Shown here: one piece after another, positions 23,851 through 32,893 of the stretch | Numbering within the stretch: position 1 is the stretch's first letter | Layout of the letters: every line of letters starts with the position of its first letter | Assembly: GCF_002953135.1 (NCBI RefSeq) | Contig: NZ_CP026372.1 | Coordinates: forward strand, 1,860,001-1,924,000 | Source of the DNA: Sphingobium sp. SCG-1 | GTDB lineage: Bacteria > Pseudomonadota > Alphaproteobacteria > Sphingomonadales > Sphingomonadaceae | Direction: 5' to 3' | Length of the DNA: 64,000 bases | The notes under the pieces: model-generated | Database searches by the model: none | What the model saw: only the letters and a program-made list of their open reading frames with translations | What the model was told of the DNA's origin: nothing | Translations under genes and position numbers: made by a program

Positions 23851-26226
23851 ATGCGAAAGTATTTGCTGAAATCGGTCGGTATCGATCGGACGGCCGGTCG
23901 CGGAGCTCACACCGCGCTTGCCGTAATTATGTGTTCAATCGCTGTTGTTACAGGTGCCCAAGATGCCTTCGCCCAACAGCCAGCCGAGGCACCGGCACAG
24001 CAAGCCGACGTGGACGATATTGTCGTCACCGCGCAGAAGCGCGCGGAAAACGTTCAGGATGTTCCCATCTCGATCATGGCTTTCGGCGGCGAGCAGCTCA
24101 AGCAGTCAGGCGTTAAGGAACTGTCCGACATTGCTCGCGTCGTACCTGGCCTTTCCTTCAACCGAGGCGGGCAGATCGCAAATGTGCGCCTCAACATTCG
24201 CGGCGTAGGGGCGCAGACGGGCACCTCCGTCGAGCCGTCGGTCGCCACCTTCATCGACGACGTCTATATCCCGCGCCCCGGCTCGGTCATCGGCCACTTC
24301 TTCGATGTGGGCTCCATCGAGGTGCTTCGCGGGCCGCAAGGGACGTTGTTCGGCCGTAACGCCAGCGTGGGCGCACTCAACATTCACAGCAATCAGCCGA
24401 CAGACAACCTCGAAGGGGAAGTAGCGCTGCAGGGCGGCAGCTTCGACACCTACGAAGCGACCGGCGTCCTTAATGTTCCGGTAAAGGAGGGCTTCTCCCT
24501 GCGCGCGGCAGGCCTCCTTTCGACGACCGATGGCTTTGCGCGCTCCACGATCACGGGGCCATTCGGCAAGCTGCGTACCTATGCCGGTCGCCTGATGGCG
24601 AAAATCGAACCGGTCGATAATTTGACGTGGCTGCTTCGCGGGGATTACACGCGCAATACCGGCGATGGCGCAATCCCGGTGGAGGTGAAGCCCGATACCG
24701 TGACGGCCGCGGGCGCAGCGAACTTCGCACGCGTTCTGGGCGGCGTCGTGCCGGACCTCACCAATCCTTTTGACCATGTAGTCAACCAGGTCGGGGGAGG
24801 TGCGCTGACAAGTCGGCAGTATGGTTTGACGAGCGACCTGAGCTTCGACTTCGGTGACGGCTTCACCGCTCGCCTGATCAATTCCAATCGCAACTGGTGG
24901 CAGGTGCAGGACGAGAGGGATGTCGTGCTCACGCCGCGAGAGTTGGCCGGACGTCGTTCAACCTTCGATTCCAATAGCTGGACGCACGAGCTGCAACTCA
25001 TCTCTCCCAAGGACAAGTTGCTCGATGGGCGACTGGACTTCGTGGCCGGCATCTACCTGCTCCATGAGGATCTGCGGCTTGATGAGACCTATGTATTCGG
25101 GGCTGACTGGTGCAGCTATGCGGTTGCCGCAGCGCGGCCGGCGCTGGTCGCCTCTTGCCGCGCCGCACCGGGCGATCCTGGAACCTATTTTGATTTCCAC
25201 CAAACAACGAAGAGCATCGCCGGCTATGCACAGGCGACCCTCGCCGTCACTGATACTCTCGATCTGACGCTAGGCGGGCGTTACACGCGCGATCGCAAGA
25301 CGGGAACTTTTGTGCAGCTGGTTCAGAATCCCAGCGGCGTTCTTCTTCGCGCCGCGGAGAATAGCAATCTGCGGTTCTCGGATGGTCGCTTCACCTACAA
25401 GGTCAATCTGTCCTACAAGCCGACCGACGATGTTTTGATCTTCGCGAACTATTCCACGGGATTCAAGTCGGGTGGTTTCAATTCGGCGGGCTCGTCGGTC
25501 ATACTGAACCAGACGCGCATCTTCAATTCCGAGACGGTCAAGAATATGGAGCTGGGCACGAAGCTCACGCTCGCAAATGGCATCGCGACGTTGAATGCTA
25601 CGGCTTATCGCATGGATATCGATGATTTCCAGGACCGGGCTTTCGACGGGGTGGGATACCGGGTCTTCAATGCAGCCTCGCTGCGCCAGCAGGGCGTGGA
25701 GCTGGAAGCGACGGTGAGGCCGACCAATGGCCTGCGCCTCAACGGCTCCGTCGCCTACCTCGATTCCGCGTTCTTGAGCTATCCCAACGCGTCCGGGCTT
25801 CCGGGCTTTGGGGGGACACAGGATCTGAAAGGAAAGCCGAACAACTATTCGCCAAAATGGCAGGGTTCTGTCGGTATACAATATGACAGCGCGATCGGAG
25901 ATTCGGCCTATGCTCTGACGGCACGCACGGACATGAGCTTTGTCTCCGATAGCAATGTCGGGGCCGTGACAGACAACAATCCCCAATCCATTCAAAAGGG
26001 CTATCAGCTTGTCGGCGCGCGCGTGACGCTCCATGGTCCCAATGACCGCTGGTCGCTGGCCCTGTTCGGTGACAACCTCTTCGACAAGAACTATTTCAGC
26101 TATATCTACTCGCAGGGTCTCGACAGCGTCTTCGGTGTGCGTGACCGCACGACTGGCGGCACGCTGATGCGCGGTGTGGTCGGAATGCCCCGCACGCTGG
26201 GCCTGCGGTTCGAGTACCGGTACTGA
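23851..26226 (+). CDS. TonB-dependent outer-membrane receptor
   Basis: A 791-aa receptor. ATG 23851 is chosen because GGGAGAGGAA precedes it directly. The upstream in-frame start at 23812 lacks such a site. A signal peptide with an extended N-region ends near DAFAQQ. The TonB-box region is DDIVVTAQKRAE. The plug contains NIRGVGAQTGTS and GSIEVLRGPQGTLFGRNASVG. The barrel includes FANYSTGFKSGGFN, and the last residues LGLRFEYRY end in an aromatic residue. It is about 60 residues longer than the neighbouring receptor and distinct from it, so the pair is not a recent duplication. It probably imports the catabolic substrate or a cofactor. A strong hairpin follows (26281-26309). Confidence 0.92.
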   Translation: MRKYLLKSVGIDRTAGRGAHTALAVIMCSIAVVTGAQDAFAQQPAEAPAQQADVDDIVVTAQKRAENVQDVPISIMAFGGEQLKQSGVKELSDIARVVPGLSFNRGGQIANVRLNIRGVGAQTGTSVEPSVATFIDDVYIPRPGSVIGHFFDVGSIEVLRGPQGTLFGRNASVGALNIHSNQPTDNLEGEVALQGGSFDTYEATGVLNVPVKEGFSLRAAGLLSTTDGFARSTITGPFGKLRTYAGRLMAKIEPVDNLTWLLRGDYTRNTGDGAIPVEVKPDTVTAAGAANFARVLGGVVPDLTNPFDHVVNQVGGGALTSRQYGLTSDLSFDFGDGFTARLINSNRNWWQVQDERDVVLTPRELAGRRSTFDSNSWTHELQLISPKDKLLDGRLDFVAGIYLLHEDLRLDETYVFGADWCSYAVAAARPALVASCRAAPGDPGTYFDFHQTTKSIAGYAQATLAVTDTLDLTLGGRYTRDRKTGTFVQLVQNPSGVLLRAAENSNLRFSDGRFTYKVNLSYKPTDDVLIFANYSTGFKSGGFNSAGSSVILNQTRIFNSETVKNMELGTKLTLANGIATLNATAYRMDIDDFQDRAFDGVGYRVFNAASLRQQGVELEATVRPTNGLRLNGSVAYLDSAFLSYPNASGLPGFGGTQDLKGKPNNYSPKWQGSVGIQYDSAIGDSAYALTARTDMSFVSDSNVGAVTDNNPQSIQKGYQLVGARVTLHGPNDRWSLALFGDNLFDKNYFSYIYSQGLDSVFGVRDRTTGGTLMRGVVGMPRTLGLRFEYRY

Positions 26227-26280
26227 AAGCGAGAGATGGGACCGGCACTATAGTGCGAACCGGCTCACCTAGGTCTTATC

Positions 26281-26309
26281 CAAGCCCGCAGGACGAACCT
26301 GCGGGCTTG
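26281..26309 (+). terminator. Strong hairpin after the second TonB receptor
   Basis: CAAGCCCGCAGG (26281-26292) and CCTGCGGGCTTG (26298-26309) form a perfect 12-bp stem with a 5-base loop, followed by GTTCGTT. It lies between convergent transcription units. The next 257 bases (26310-26566) contain no gene I can support. Confidence 0.75.
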
Positions 26310-26566
26310 GTTCGTTAGCGCTTCAGCGCGACAGAACACGATAGCGAAAACAGTTCGGGCACTTAAGTCGCGCAACGAAGCAACGAAGCTGACGGCGGCG
26401 TCACTCACCTGTGTGTCGCAGATCGCAGGCAACGGCCTGGTCTAGGGCGAAGCTGTCGTTCACACGCACGGCGCTAAAGGCCAAATTCCGACACGAAGGG
26501 ACTCTTGTGTCCGCAGAAGCGGTACGGGGGTTTAGAGGGCCTCAAGGGTCGCCTCGATCCTCTCTC

Positions 26567-27769
26567 TTAGCCAAGGCTCACAATACCGTCCTGAACCAAC
26601 AGGCCGATCTGTGCGGTCGAGAGCCCCATGACATCGGCGAGGATCTGTTCGCTATGCTCCCCAAGATGGGGAGCACGAGTGGGCTCAACGCGCGGTCTCT
26701 GCGGGATCGTGCCGGCTGCGCCGGGGGTCGGATAGCGCGTGCCCGTCAGGTGGTCCACCATCGACGATATCGGATTCTCGCCGATCCGAGGGTCCTGACG
26801 CAGCCCTTCGCTCAGACTGCGATAAGGGGCCCAGGTCACGCCGTTGTCCTCGAACGCCTCTGCCAAGGCCGCCAGAGGACGCTCTGCGATCGCCGCACCT
26901 ACGATGGCATTGAGCGCCTCCCGGTGGTCGAAGCGCAGGCCCTCATCCTTCGCGAACGAAAGACCCAGGGCGGATTCCAGCGCCATGACCTTGTCAGTGA
27001 TCGCAAGAGCAGCGAGCAATCCGTTCCATTGCTTCTGGCTGATCGCCGTGACCATGACCCGCGCGCCATCGGCCGCCGTGAAATCGCGCCCGAAAGCGCC
27101 ATAAAGATCATTCCCATAGCGTGGTCGATCGCGCCCGGTGATATAGCTCTCGCCGACCTGTCCCAGGGCAGCGAGCGAAGACAGAGCGATATCCCCAAGC
27201 GGCACCTTCACCTCGCAACCTCCCGAGCCAGCATCGCGAGCCCGTTCGGCCGCAAGGAGCGCGAAGGCCGCATACAGGCCAGTCGCAAGGTCCCACGCCG
27301 GCAACACATGATTGACCGGCCTGTCGCTGTCCGCCGGTCCCGTCATGCCCGGAACCCCGACTGCAGCATTGACGGTATAGTCCAACGCGTTCCCACCGTC
27401 GGACCAACCCATGACGCGAACGGTGATCATGTCGGGCCGCTTTGCCTGTAAACGTTCATGCGATAGGAAGCTGTTCACCGGATAGTTGGTCACAAGCCGC
27501 CCAACCGTGGCCGCAAGATCCTGCGCAAGCTCCCGGCCCCGCGGCGAGCCGAGATTGATTGCGACAGACTTCTTTCCCTTGTTCAGGCCTTCCCAATAGT
27601 AGCTCGCGCCGTTTTCGGCGCGGGGCCAGCGGGTGAAGTCAGGTCCCCCGCCAATAGGGTCGAAGCGGATGACGTCGGCCCCCATCTGCTGAAGGTGAAG
27701 CGTCGCGCTGGGCGCCGCTACGAAAGAGGCGCCCTCCACGACCGTCAGGTTGCGCAGTAGATCATACAT
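26567..27769 (-). CDS. CaiB/BaiF (class III) CoA-transferase
   Basis: A 400-aa class III CoA-transferase. The N-terminal NLTVVEGASFVAAPSATLHL and ADVIRFDPIGGGPD segments, the conserved WEGLNKGKKSVAINL stretch, and Asp160 in LPAWDLATGLYAAFALLA (the residue that forms the acyl anhydride) are all visible. The family moves CoA between carboxylic acids, for example carnitine, bile acids, mesaconate C1/C4, succinate and itaconate. It is the last gene of a leftward operon with SMP-30, thiolase-fold protein, DUF35, acyl-CoA dehydrogenase and aldehyde dehydrogenase (34 bp after the latter), so it likely activates the substrate or salvages CoA in that route. Confidence 0.88.
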   Translation of the reverse strand: MYDLLRNLTVVEGASFVAAPSATLHLQQMGADVIRFDPIGGGPDFTRWPRAENGASYYWEGLNKGKKSVAINLGSPRGRELAQDLAATVGRLVTNYPVNSFLSHERLQAKRPDMITVRVMGWSDGGNALDYTVNAAVGVPGMTGPADSDRPVNHVLPAWDLATGLYAAFALLAAERARDAGSGGCEVKVPLGDIALSSLAALGQVGESYITGRDRPRYGNDLYGAFGRDFTAADGARVMVTAISQKQWNGLLAALAITDKVMALESALGLSFAKDEGLRFDHREALNAIVGAAIAERPLAALAEAFEDNGVTWAPYRSLSEGLRQDPRIGENPISSMVDHLTGTRYPTPGAAGTIPQRPRVEPTRAPHLGEHSEQILADVMGLSTAQIGLLVQDGIVSLG

Positions 27770-27803
27770 AAGCGGCGTTCACTCCATCGCTCATCACCAA
27801 GGA

Positions 27804-29231
27804 TCAGGCCAGCGCGCCTCCGACGAGCGCCTTGATCTCGAGATAATCGGCGAAGCCATGCTCGCCCCACTCCCGCCCGTTTCCCGATTGCTTGTAGCCA
27901 CCGAAGGGCGCGTTGAAGTCGAGGCTCGCGTCGTTGATCATCACCTGCCCGGTACGCAGTCTGGCAGCGACCTTGCGGACTGCGTCAACGTCTCTCCCTT
28001 GCACGCCGCCCGCGAGGCCATACGGACTGTCGTTCGCGATCTGGATCGCCTCATCGACGGTGTCATACGGAATGATCACCAGCACCGGTCCGAAAATCTC
28101 CTCCTTCGCGATCGTCATATCAGGCGTTACGTCGGAGAAAATGGTGGGCCTGACGTAGAAGCCCTTGTCGATCCCGGCGGGGCGATCGGCGCCCCCTGTC
28201 ACCAGCGTTGCGCCCTCCTGGATACCCTTCTCTATATATCCCCGTACCTTGCGCCAGTGCGCTTCGGAGGCGAGCGGACCCATCTCGCCGCCGGCGCCCG
28301 ACTGGCCGACCGGAATAGCTGCGGCGGCTTCGCCTGCGATCCGCGCCACCTCCGCCAAGTGCTCGCGCGGTGCCAGCATTCGAGTCAGGGCAGAACAGGT
28401 CTGGCCGGAGTTCAACATCGCGGCCGAGACCCCTGCCGGGACGACGGTTGCGAAGTCCGCGTCCGCAAGCAGGATGTTCGCCGACTTACCACCGAGTTCC
28501 TGCGTCACGCGTTTAACCGTCGCGGCAGCCGCCCGGGCCACCTCCACACCGGCGCGGGTGGATCCCGTGAACGAGACCATGTCGACTTGCGGATGACTGC
28601 TGATTGCCGCGCCGACAACGGGTCCGGTTCCGTCGACCAAATTGAAGACCCCGGCCGGCACGCCGGCTTCATGAAGGATTTCGGCCCAGATGTGGGCCGA
28701 GAACGGCGCCACCTCAGAAGGCTTCAGGACCATGGTGCAGCCTGTCGCGAGCGCCGGGATGACCTTCGCCGCGATCTGATTGATCGGCCAGTTCCAGGGA
28801 GTGATGAGACCGCAGACACCCACGGGCTCGCGGACGATCAGGGTCGACCCCTTGGCTTCTTCGAACGGGTAATGTTCCAGCGCCGCGATCGCCGTCTGGG
28901 TGTGGACCACCCCCAGCGCCGCCTGCATCGACTGGGCAAGCCATGCAGGAGCCCCCATCTCGTCGGTTATTGCCGCCGCAATATCGGGGATCCTGGCTTC
29001 CGCGACCTCAGCAACGCGCCGCAGCAGGCTCAGTCGCTCCTCACGGGTCGTCTGGCCGAAACTCTCGAACGCCCGCCGCGCTGCGGCGACAGCCAGGTCG
29101 ACATCCTCGGCGCTGCCCAATGCGATTACGCCCGCGACGGACTCGGTCGTCGGGTTGATGACCTCCTCGCGCCCGGTGCCGATCGGCTCGACCCATTGTC
29201 CATCAATGTAGAATTTGGTGTAGTCGCGCAT
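27804..29231 (-). CDS. NAD(P)-dependent aldehyde dehydrogenase
   Basis: A 475-aa ALDH-superfamily enzyme with general base Glu245 (QELGGKSANI), nucleophile Cys279 (NSGQTCSALTRML), cofactor segment TPWNWPINQIAAKVIPAL and FTGSTRAG, and KEEIFGPVL near the end. ATG 29231 is used because GGGGAGAG lies directly upstream. The longer open frame overlaps the preceding gene. It oxidises an aldehyde to the acid. In this operon a likely source of the aldehyde is the aldol cleavage proposed for the thiolase-fold/DUF35 pair. The exact substrate is unknown. Confidence 0.92.
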   Translation of the reverse strand: MRDYTKFYIDGQWVEPIGTGREEVINPTTESVAGVIALGSAEDVDLAVAAARRAFESFGQTTREERLSLLRRVAEVAEARIPDIAAAITDEMGAPAWLAQSMQAALGVVHTQTAIAALEHYPFEEAKGSTLIVREPVGVCGLITPWNWPINQIAAKVIPALATGCTMVLKPSEVAPFSAHIWAEILHEAGVPAGVFNLVDGTGPVVGAAISSHPQVDMVSFTGSTRAGVEVARAAAATVKRVTQELGGKSANILLADADFATVVPAGVSAAMLNSGQTCSALTRMLAPREHLAEVARIAGEAAAAIPVGQSGAGGEMGPLASEAHWRKVRGYIEKGIQEGATLVTGGADRPAGIDKGFYVRPTIFSDVTPDMTIAKEEIFGPVLVIIPYDTVDEAIQIANDSPYGLAGGVQGRDVDAVRKVAARLRTGQVMINDASLDFNAPFGGYKQSGNGREWGEHGFADYLEIKALVGGALA

Positions 29232-29281
29232 AGTCACTCTCCCCTGCCGGGATGCTAGCCGGATCCAGGCATGCCCACATT

Positions 29282-30445
29282 TCAAAACGATTTCGGTAGC
29301 CCGAGCACATGGGTAGCCACATGGCTCAGGATGAGGTTGGTCGAGATCGGCGCCACCTGGTAAAGGCGTGTCTCCCGGAATTTGCGCTCGACGTCATATT
29401 CTTCCGCGAAGCCGAACCCGCCATGCGTCTGGACGCACATGTCGGCGGCGAACCAGCTCGCCTCGGACGCCGCAAGCTTCGCCATGTTCGCCTGTGTGCC
29501 GCACGGCTGTCCGGCGTCGTACCGGCGCGCCGCATCCTCGACCATGAGATGAGCCGCGGTAAGCTGCACATGGGCGCGCGCGATCGGGAACTGGACGCCC
29601 TGGTTCTCACCGATTGGCCGTCCGAACACCTTGCGCTCACTGGCATAGGCAGAGGCTCGATCGACAAAGAAGCGGCCATCGCCGATACATTCCGAGGCGA
29701 TCAGGATACGCTCGGCATTCATGCCGTCGAGAATGTAACGAAAGCCGTTGCCCTCCGCGCCGACGAGGTTCTCTGCGGGAACCTCCAGATCGTCGAAGAA
29801 CAGCTCGGTGGTGGCATGGTTCAGCATCGTCCGGATGGGCCGAATGGTCAGGCCCTTGCCGATCGCGTCGCGCATATCGACAATGAGGACGGACATTCCA
29901 TCGGAAGACCGCTGCACCGCATCGCGCGGCGTAGTTCGGACAAGCAGCACCATAAGATCGCTATGCTCGGCACGGCTGATCCAGATCTTCTGTCCATTGA
30001 CGACATACCGGTCGCCTTCGCGGCGAGCATGGGTGGAAATGCGCGTCGTGTCGGTGCCCGCGCCAGGCTCGGTCACGCCGAACGCCTGGAGACGCAAGTC
30101 GCCTTTGGCGATGCCTGGGAGATAGCGGGCCTTCTGTTCCGCGCTGCCATGGCGAAGGATGGTTCCCATCGTGTACATCTGCGCGTGCGCTGCGCCGCCG
30201 TTGCAGCCGGACCGCTGGATTTCCTCCATGATCGCAATCGCAGCACCAAGACCGAGGCCGCTGCCGCCATATTCCTCGGGTATCAGTACCGAAAGGAAAC
30301 CGGCCCGCGTGATCGCATCGACGAAAGCTGTCGGATAACTGCGATCTCGGTCCAACGCCTGCCAGTAGCTCCCCGGGAAGTCGGCACACAGACGGCGAAC
30401 GGAGTCGCGAACTTCGGAAAAGCTCTGTTCCTCCATCGATTTCAT
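29282..30445 (-). CDS. Acyl-CoA dehydrogenase
   Basis: A 387-aa FAD enzyme that makes 2-enoyl-CoA. Conserved blocks are LIPEEYGGSGLGLGAAI, TEPGAGTDTTRI, GQKIWISRAEHSDLM, and QTHGGFGFAEEYDVERKFRE. At the usual MCAD catalytic position (YEGT) it reads QVAPIST, so that glutamate is absent. Glu245 in MNAERILIA aligns with the helix-G glutamate used by isovaleryl- and long-chain-type enzymes, and is the likely base. Its ATG overlaps the DUF35 stop by four bases. Expected role: first beta-oxidation step of the branched or cyclic acyl-CoA handled by this operon. Confidence 0.9.
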   Translation of the reverse strand: MKSMEEQSFSEVRDSVRRLCADFPGSYWQALDRDRSYPTAFVDAITRAGFLSVLIPEEYGGSGLGLGAAIAIMEEIQRSGCNGGAAHAQMYTMGTILRHGSAEQKARYLPGIAKGDLRLQAFGVTEPGAGTDTTRISTHARREGDRYVVNGQKIWISRAEHSDLMVLLVRTTPRDAVQRSSDGMSVLIVDMRDAIGKGLTIRPIRTMLNHATTELFFDDLEVPAENLVGAEGNGFRYILDGMNAERILIASECIGDGRFFVDRASAYASERKVFGRPIGENQGVQFPIARAHVQLTAAHLMVEDAARRYDAGQPCGTQANMAKLAASEASWFAADMCVQTHGGFGFAEEYDVERKFRETRLYQVAPISTNLILSHVATHVLGLPKSF

Positions 30446-30846
30446 TCAGCGATCAGGGTAGCGGGCCGAAAAATCGGCAGGATCATCCCGTTTGGCGCGG
30501 TGCGGTAGTCCGCTTCGACGGCCATCCCGATCTTGATGCGGTCGATGTCGGCCATGTCCATCGCGGCGGTCAGGCGCGGGCCTTCCTCGAGTTCAATCTG
30601 CGCGACGACATAGGGCGGATCGAAATCTTCGAAATACTTGCGCTGGACAACCACCCAGGTGGACAGCTTTCCGCGGCCGCTGGCGGTGATCCATTCGAGA
30701 GCGTCGGAAAAGCAGAGCGGGCAGACCGGGCTCGGGGGGAGATGATTATGGCCGCAAGCGGTGCAGTGCGGCACCTTGATCTCATGCTGCTCATACCCCT
30801 GCCACAGCGGAAGGCTGTCGGGCGACATCATAGGTTTCACGGTCAT
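30442..30846 (-). CDS. DUF35 zinc-ribbon/OB-fold protein (thiolase or aldolase partner)
   Basis: A 134-aa protein with rubredoxin-like zinc ribbon (CTACGHNHLPPSPVCPLC, about residues 28-45) and an OB-fold carrying KLSTWVVVQRKYFEDFDPP. DUF35 proteins bind thiolase-fold partners. Examples are the acetyl-CoA acetyltransferase partners in archaea and the ChsH2 DUF35 domain, which pairs with the Ltp2 aldolase in steroid side-chain cleavage. It overlaps by four bases both with the thiolase-fold gene upstream and with the acyl-CoA dehydrogenase gene downstream. That implies coupled translation and, probably, a complex with the former. Confidence 0.88.
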   Translation of the reverse strand: MTVKPMMSPDSLPLWQGYEQHEIKVPHCTACGHNHLPPSPVCPLCFSDALEWITASGRGKLSTWVVVQRKYFEDFDPPYVVAQIELEEGPRLTAAMDMADIDRIKIGMAVEADYRTAPNGMILPIFRPATLIAE

Positions 30847-32024
30847 GCTTCATTCCCCAGAATGACGGAATCGCCCCAGATCGTGCCCCATTGGATGAGA
30901 TCGGCTTGGCGCATCTGGCGTTCGCCCGCTTCGCCCCGCAATTGGCGGGCAGCCTCGGCAATCGAGTTCCAGCCGGCGACATGCGCCTCCGAAAGGAGGC
31001 CGCCGGACGTGTTGACCGGTAGCCTGCCGCCCGGAGCGATATTGCCGTCCCCGACAAACTTGTGAGCGGTGCCCGGCGCGCAATATCCGAAACGTTCCAG
31101 CACGCCCAGGACCAGCGGCGAAAAGGCGTCATAGGTGAAGAGGCCGTCGATCGCGTCATTGTCGACACCGGCCATCTCGAACACCTGGCGCGGTTGGCGC
31201 TCCTTGGGCCAGTCGGCAAGACCTTGCTGGGCGATGCCGAAGCCGCGCGGCGCAAAGATGAACTCGTCAGGCCCGCCGCGAATGCCCTGCATGCCGCGTA
31301 TATAGATCGGCGGCTTCTTGAACTCCTTCGCCCGTTCGGCGCTTGTCACCAGCACAACGACGGCCCCGTCGTTGATCTGGGCGCAGTCGGCGCGGCGCAG
31401 CGGATCGATGATCAGCGGCTCGCGGGCGTAGGCGTCGGCATCGAACGGCTCGCGCCGAAGCGCGGCCGGGTTGCGCGCGGCATGCGCCCGCGAGGACATC
31501 ACGACATCGCGCAGGATTTCGGTGCCCACACCATATTCGTGGAAATAGCGACGCGCGAACAACGCCGCGCCGCCCGACGGGCTCGTGAGGCCAAAGGCAG
31601 GGTCCTCTCCATGAGAGCCGCCGCCTTCGCGTAGCCCTTCATGATCGGCATCGCCGCCGAGAGCACCGCGGATCGACAGGAATTTTACGACCGTCACGCA
31701 CGCGACCATGTCAGCGAGGCCGCAGGCCACCGCCAGCACGGCATTCTGCAGCGAGAGCGTGACGAAGCGCCCATGAAGCCAATATTGGGCGGCATGGCGC
31801 AGGTTGAGGCCCATCGCTTCGGCAAATCGATCATAATCGACGCCGAGGGGGGAGCCTGTATGGATCGAAATGCCGTCGACCATATCCCGCGTCGCACCGG
31901 CGTCATCGAGCGCGGCCCGAAGCGCCTGGGCGCCGAGCTTGAATGCCCCATCCGGAGAGTTTCGCGTGAACGGGCTGGCGCCGATGCCGACGATCGCGGC
32001 CTTGCTGCGGAGATCGATTGTCAC
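30843..32024 (-). CDS. Thiolase-fold protein lacking the nucleophilic Cys (SCPx/Ltp2-like)
   Basis: A 394-aa protein starting at GTG 32024 (VTIDLRSKAAIVGIG) behind GGAGG. Thiolase-fold segments include IVGIGASPFTRNSP, AQINDGAVVVLVTSAERAK, TYDAFSPLVLGVLERFGYC, and GGRLPVNTSGGLLSEAHVAG. Where thiolases carry the acylated Cys (NNCxTG), this protein has HGRFVTLSLQ, so thiolysis is unlikely. SCPx-related proteins of this kind paired with DUF35, such as Ltp2, act as retro-aldolases on beta-hydroxyacyl-CoA, using tyrosines like the one in TYDAFS. I infer the same here. The alternative is a non-catalytic or unusual Claisen enzyme. It starts two bases after the SMP-30 stop and overlaps DUF35 by four bases. 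Confidence 0.8.
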   Translation of the reverse strand: MTIDLRSKAAIVGIGASPFTRNSPDGAFKLGAQALRAALDDAGATRDMVDGISIHTGSPLGVDYDRFAEAMGLNLRHAAQYWLHGRFVTLSLQNAVLAVACGLADMVACVTVVKFLSIRGALGGDADHEGLREGGGSHGEDPAFGLTSPSGGAALFARRYFHEYGVGTEILRDVVMSSRAHAARNPAALRREPFDADAYAREPLIIDPLRRADCAQINDGAVVVLVTSAERAKEFKKPPIYIRGMQGIRGGPDEFIFAPRGFGIAQQGLADWPKERQPRQVFEMAGVDNDAIDGLFTYDAFSPLVLGVLERFGYCAPGTAHKFVGDGNIAPGGRLPVNTSGGLLSEAHVAGWNSIAEAARQLRGEAGERQMRQADLIQWGTIWGDSVILGNEA

Positions 32025-32026
32025 GC

Positions 32027-32893
32027 TTAGCCTCCAAATCGTCCGACGGGCAGGCCGGGCACGGCCACCTCTGTTGCGAACAGGGCGCCGTCGATGTCCG
32101 GCTGGGCACCATCGTTCGGCGGCAGCGCGTGCGGCACCAAAGTGGTGATGTAGAGCGTCCTGAGATCCGCTCCGCCAAACGCTATGCTGCTGGGATAGCG
32201 GCTCGGCGTCTCGACAATGCTTTCGAGTTTGCCGTCGGGATCGTAGCGGCGGATGCAACCGGCGCCCGGCGCCGCGATCCACAGGAAGCCCTCGCTATCG
32301 GTAGCGCAGCCGTCTGGCCGGCTTACCCCATCTTCGAATTCAACGAAGACACGCCGATTGCCGACGGTACCGGCCTCTGCATCGAAGTCGTATGCGTAGA
32401 CATTGGTAGGCGAGGAGTCGCAATGGTAGAGCGTCTTGTCGTCGGGACTCCAGGCAATTCCGTTCGAAATGCCATAGCCTTCACTCATCTTGTGAACGGA
32501 AAGGTCCGGGTCGACCCGGAACAGGCCGCCGACCGTATTCTGCAGATGTTTGTCGAGCGTCCCGACCCAGAAGCGGCCGCGGCTGTCGCATTTGCCGTCA
32601 TTGAAACGCTCCTTGTCGAACGCCACGACATCGGGAATATGGCTCGACACCTCCCTTCCGACCTCGTTGAGAAGCGCTATCTTGCGCCGGAAGGCGACAA
32701 GCCGCCCGCCGTTTTCGCGCAGCGCGAAGCTGCCAGGATAATCTTCGACGGTGAGTTCCTCGCGCTCACTGCCGTCAGGCTTGCATGACAACAGCTTCTT
32801 GCCGGTCACATTTATCCAAAGGAATGTGCCGGTGCGCTCGTCCCAGGTCGGGCACTCACCAAGATGATCCAGTTGGGGGGTGACCCGCCTCAT
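32027..32893 (-). CDS. SMP-30/gluconolactonase family lactonase
   Basis: A 288-aa six-bladed propeller of the SMP-30/gluconolactonase/LRE family. Metal-site elements are visible: the conserved Glu in LGECPTWDERT, Asn in RFNDGKCDSRGRFWVGT, Asn in GYGISNGIAWSPD, and Asp in SRPDGCATDSEGFLWIA. Family enzymes open sugar or other lactones with Ca2+ or Zn2+. ATG 32893 (MRRVTPQLDH) is preferred because GAGGAGAG is just upstream. It heads the leftward operon and is divergent from the amidohydrolase gene. A lactone intermediate in the pathway, for instance from Baeyer-Villiger oxidation, would explain it, although no such monooxygenase is in the window. Confidence 0.88.
   Translation of the reverse strand: MRRVTPQLDHLGECPTWDERTGTFLWINVTGKKLLSCKPDGSEREELTVEDYPGSFALRENGGRLVAFRRKIALLNEVGREVSSHIPDVVAFDKERFNDGKCDSRGRFWVGTLDKHLQNTVGGLFRVDPDLSVHKMSEGYGISNGIAWSPDDKTLYHCDSSPTNVYAYDFDAEAGTVGNRRVFVEFEDGVSRPDGCATDSEGFLWIAAPGAGCIRRYDPDGKLESIVETPSRYPSSIAFGGADLRTLYITTLVPHALPPNDGAQPDIDGALFATEVAVPGLPVGRFGG

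Noticed and set aside
27750..29258. 502-codon plus-strand frame
   Set aside because: Shadow of the aldehyde dehydrogenase gene, whose catalytic residues are intact on the minus strand.
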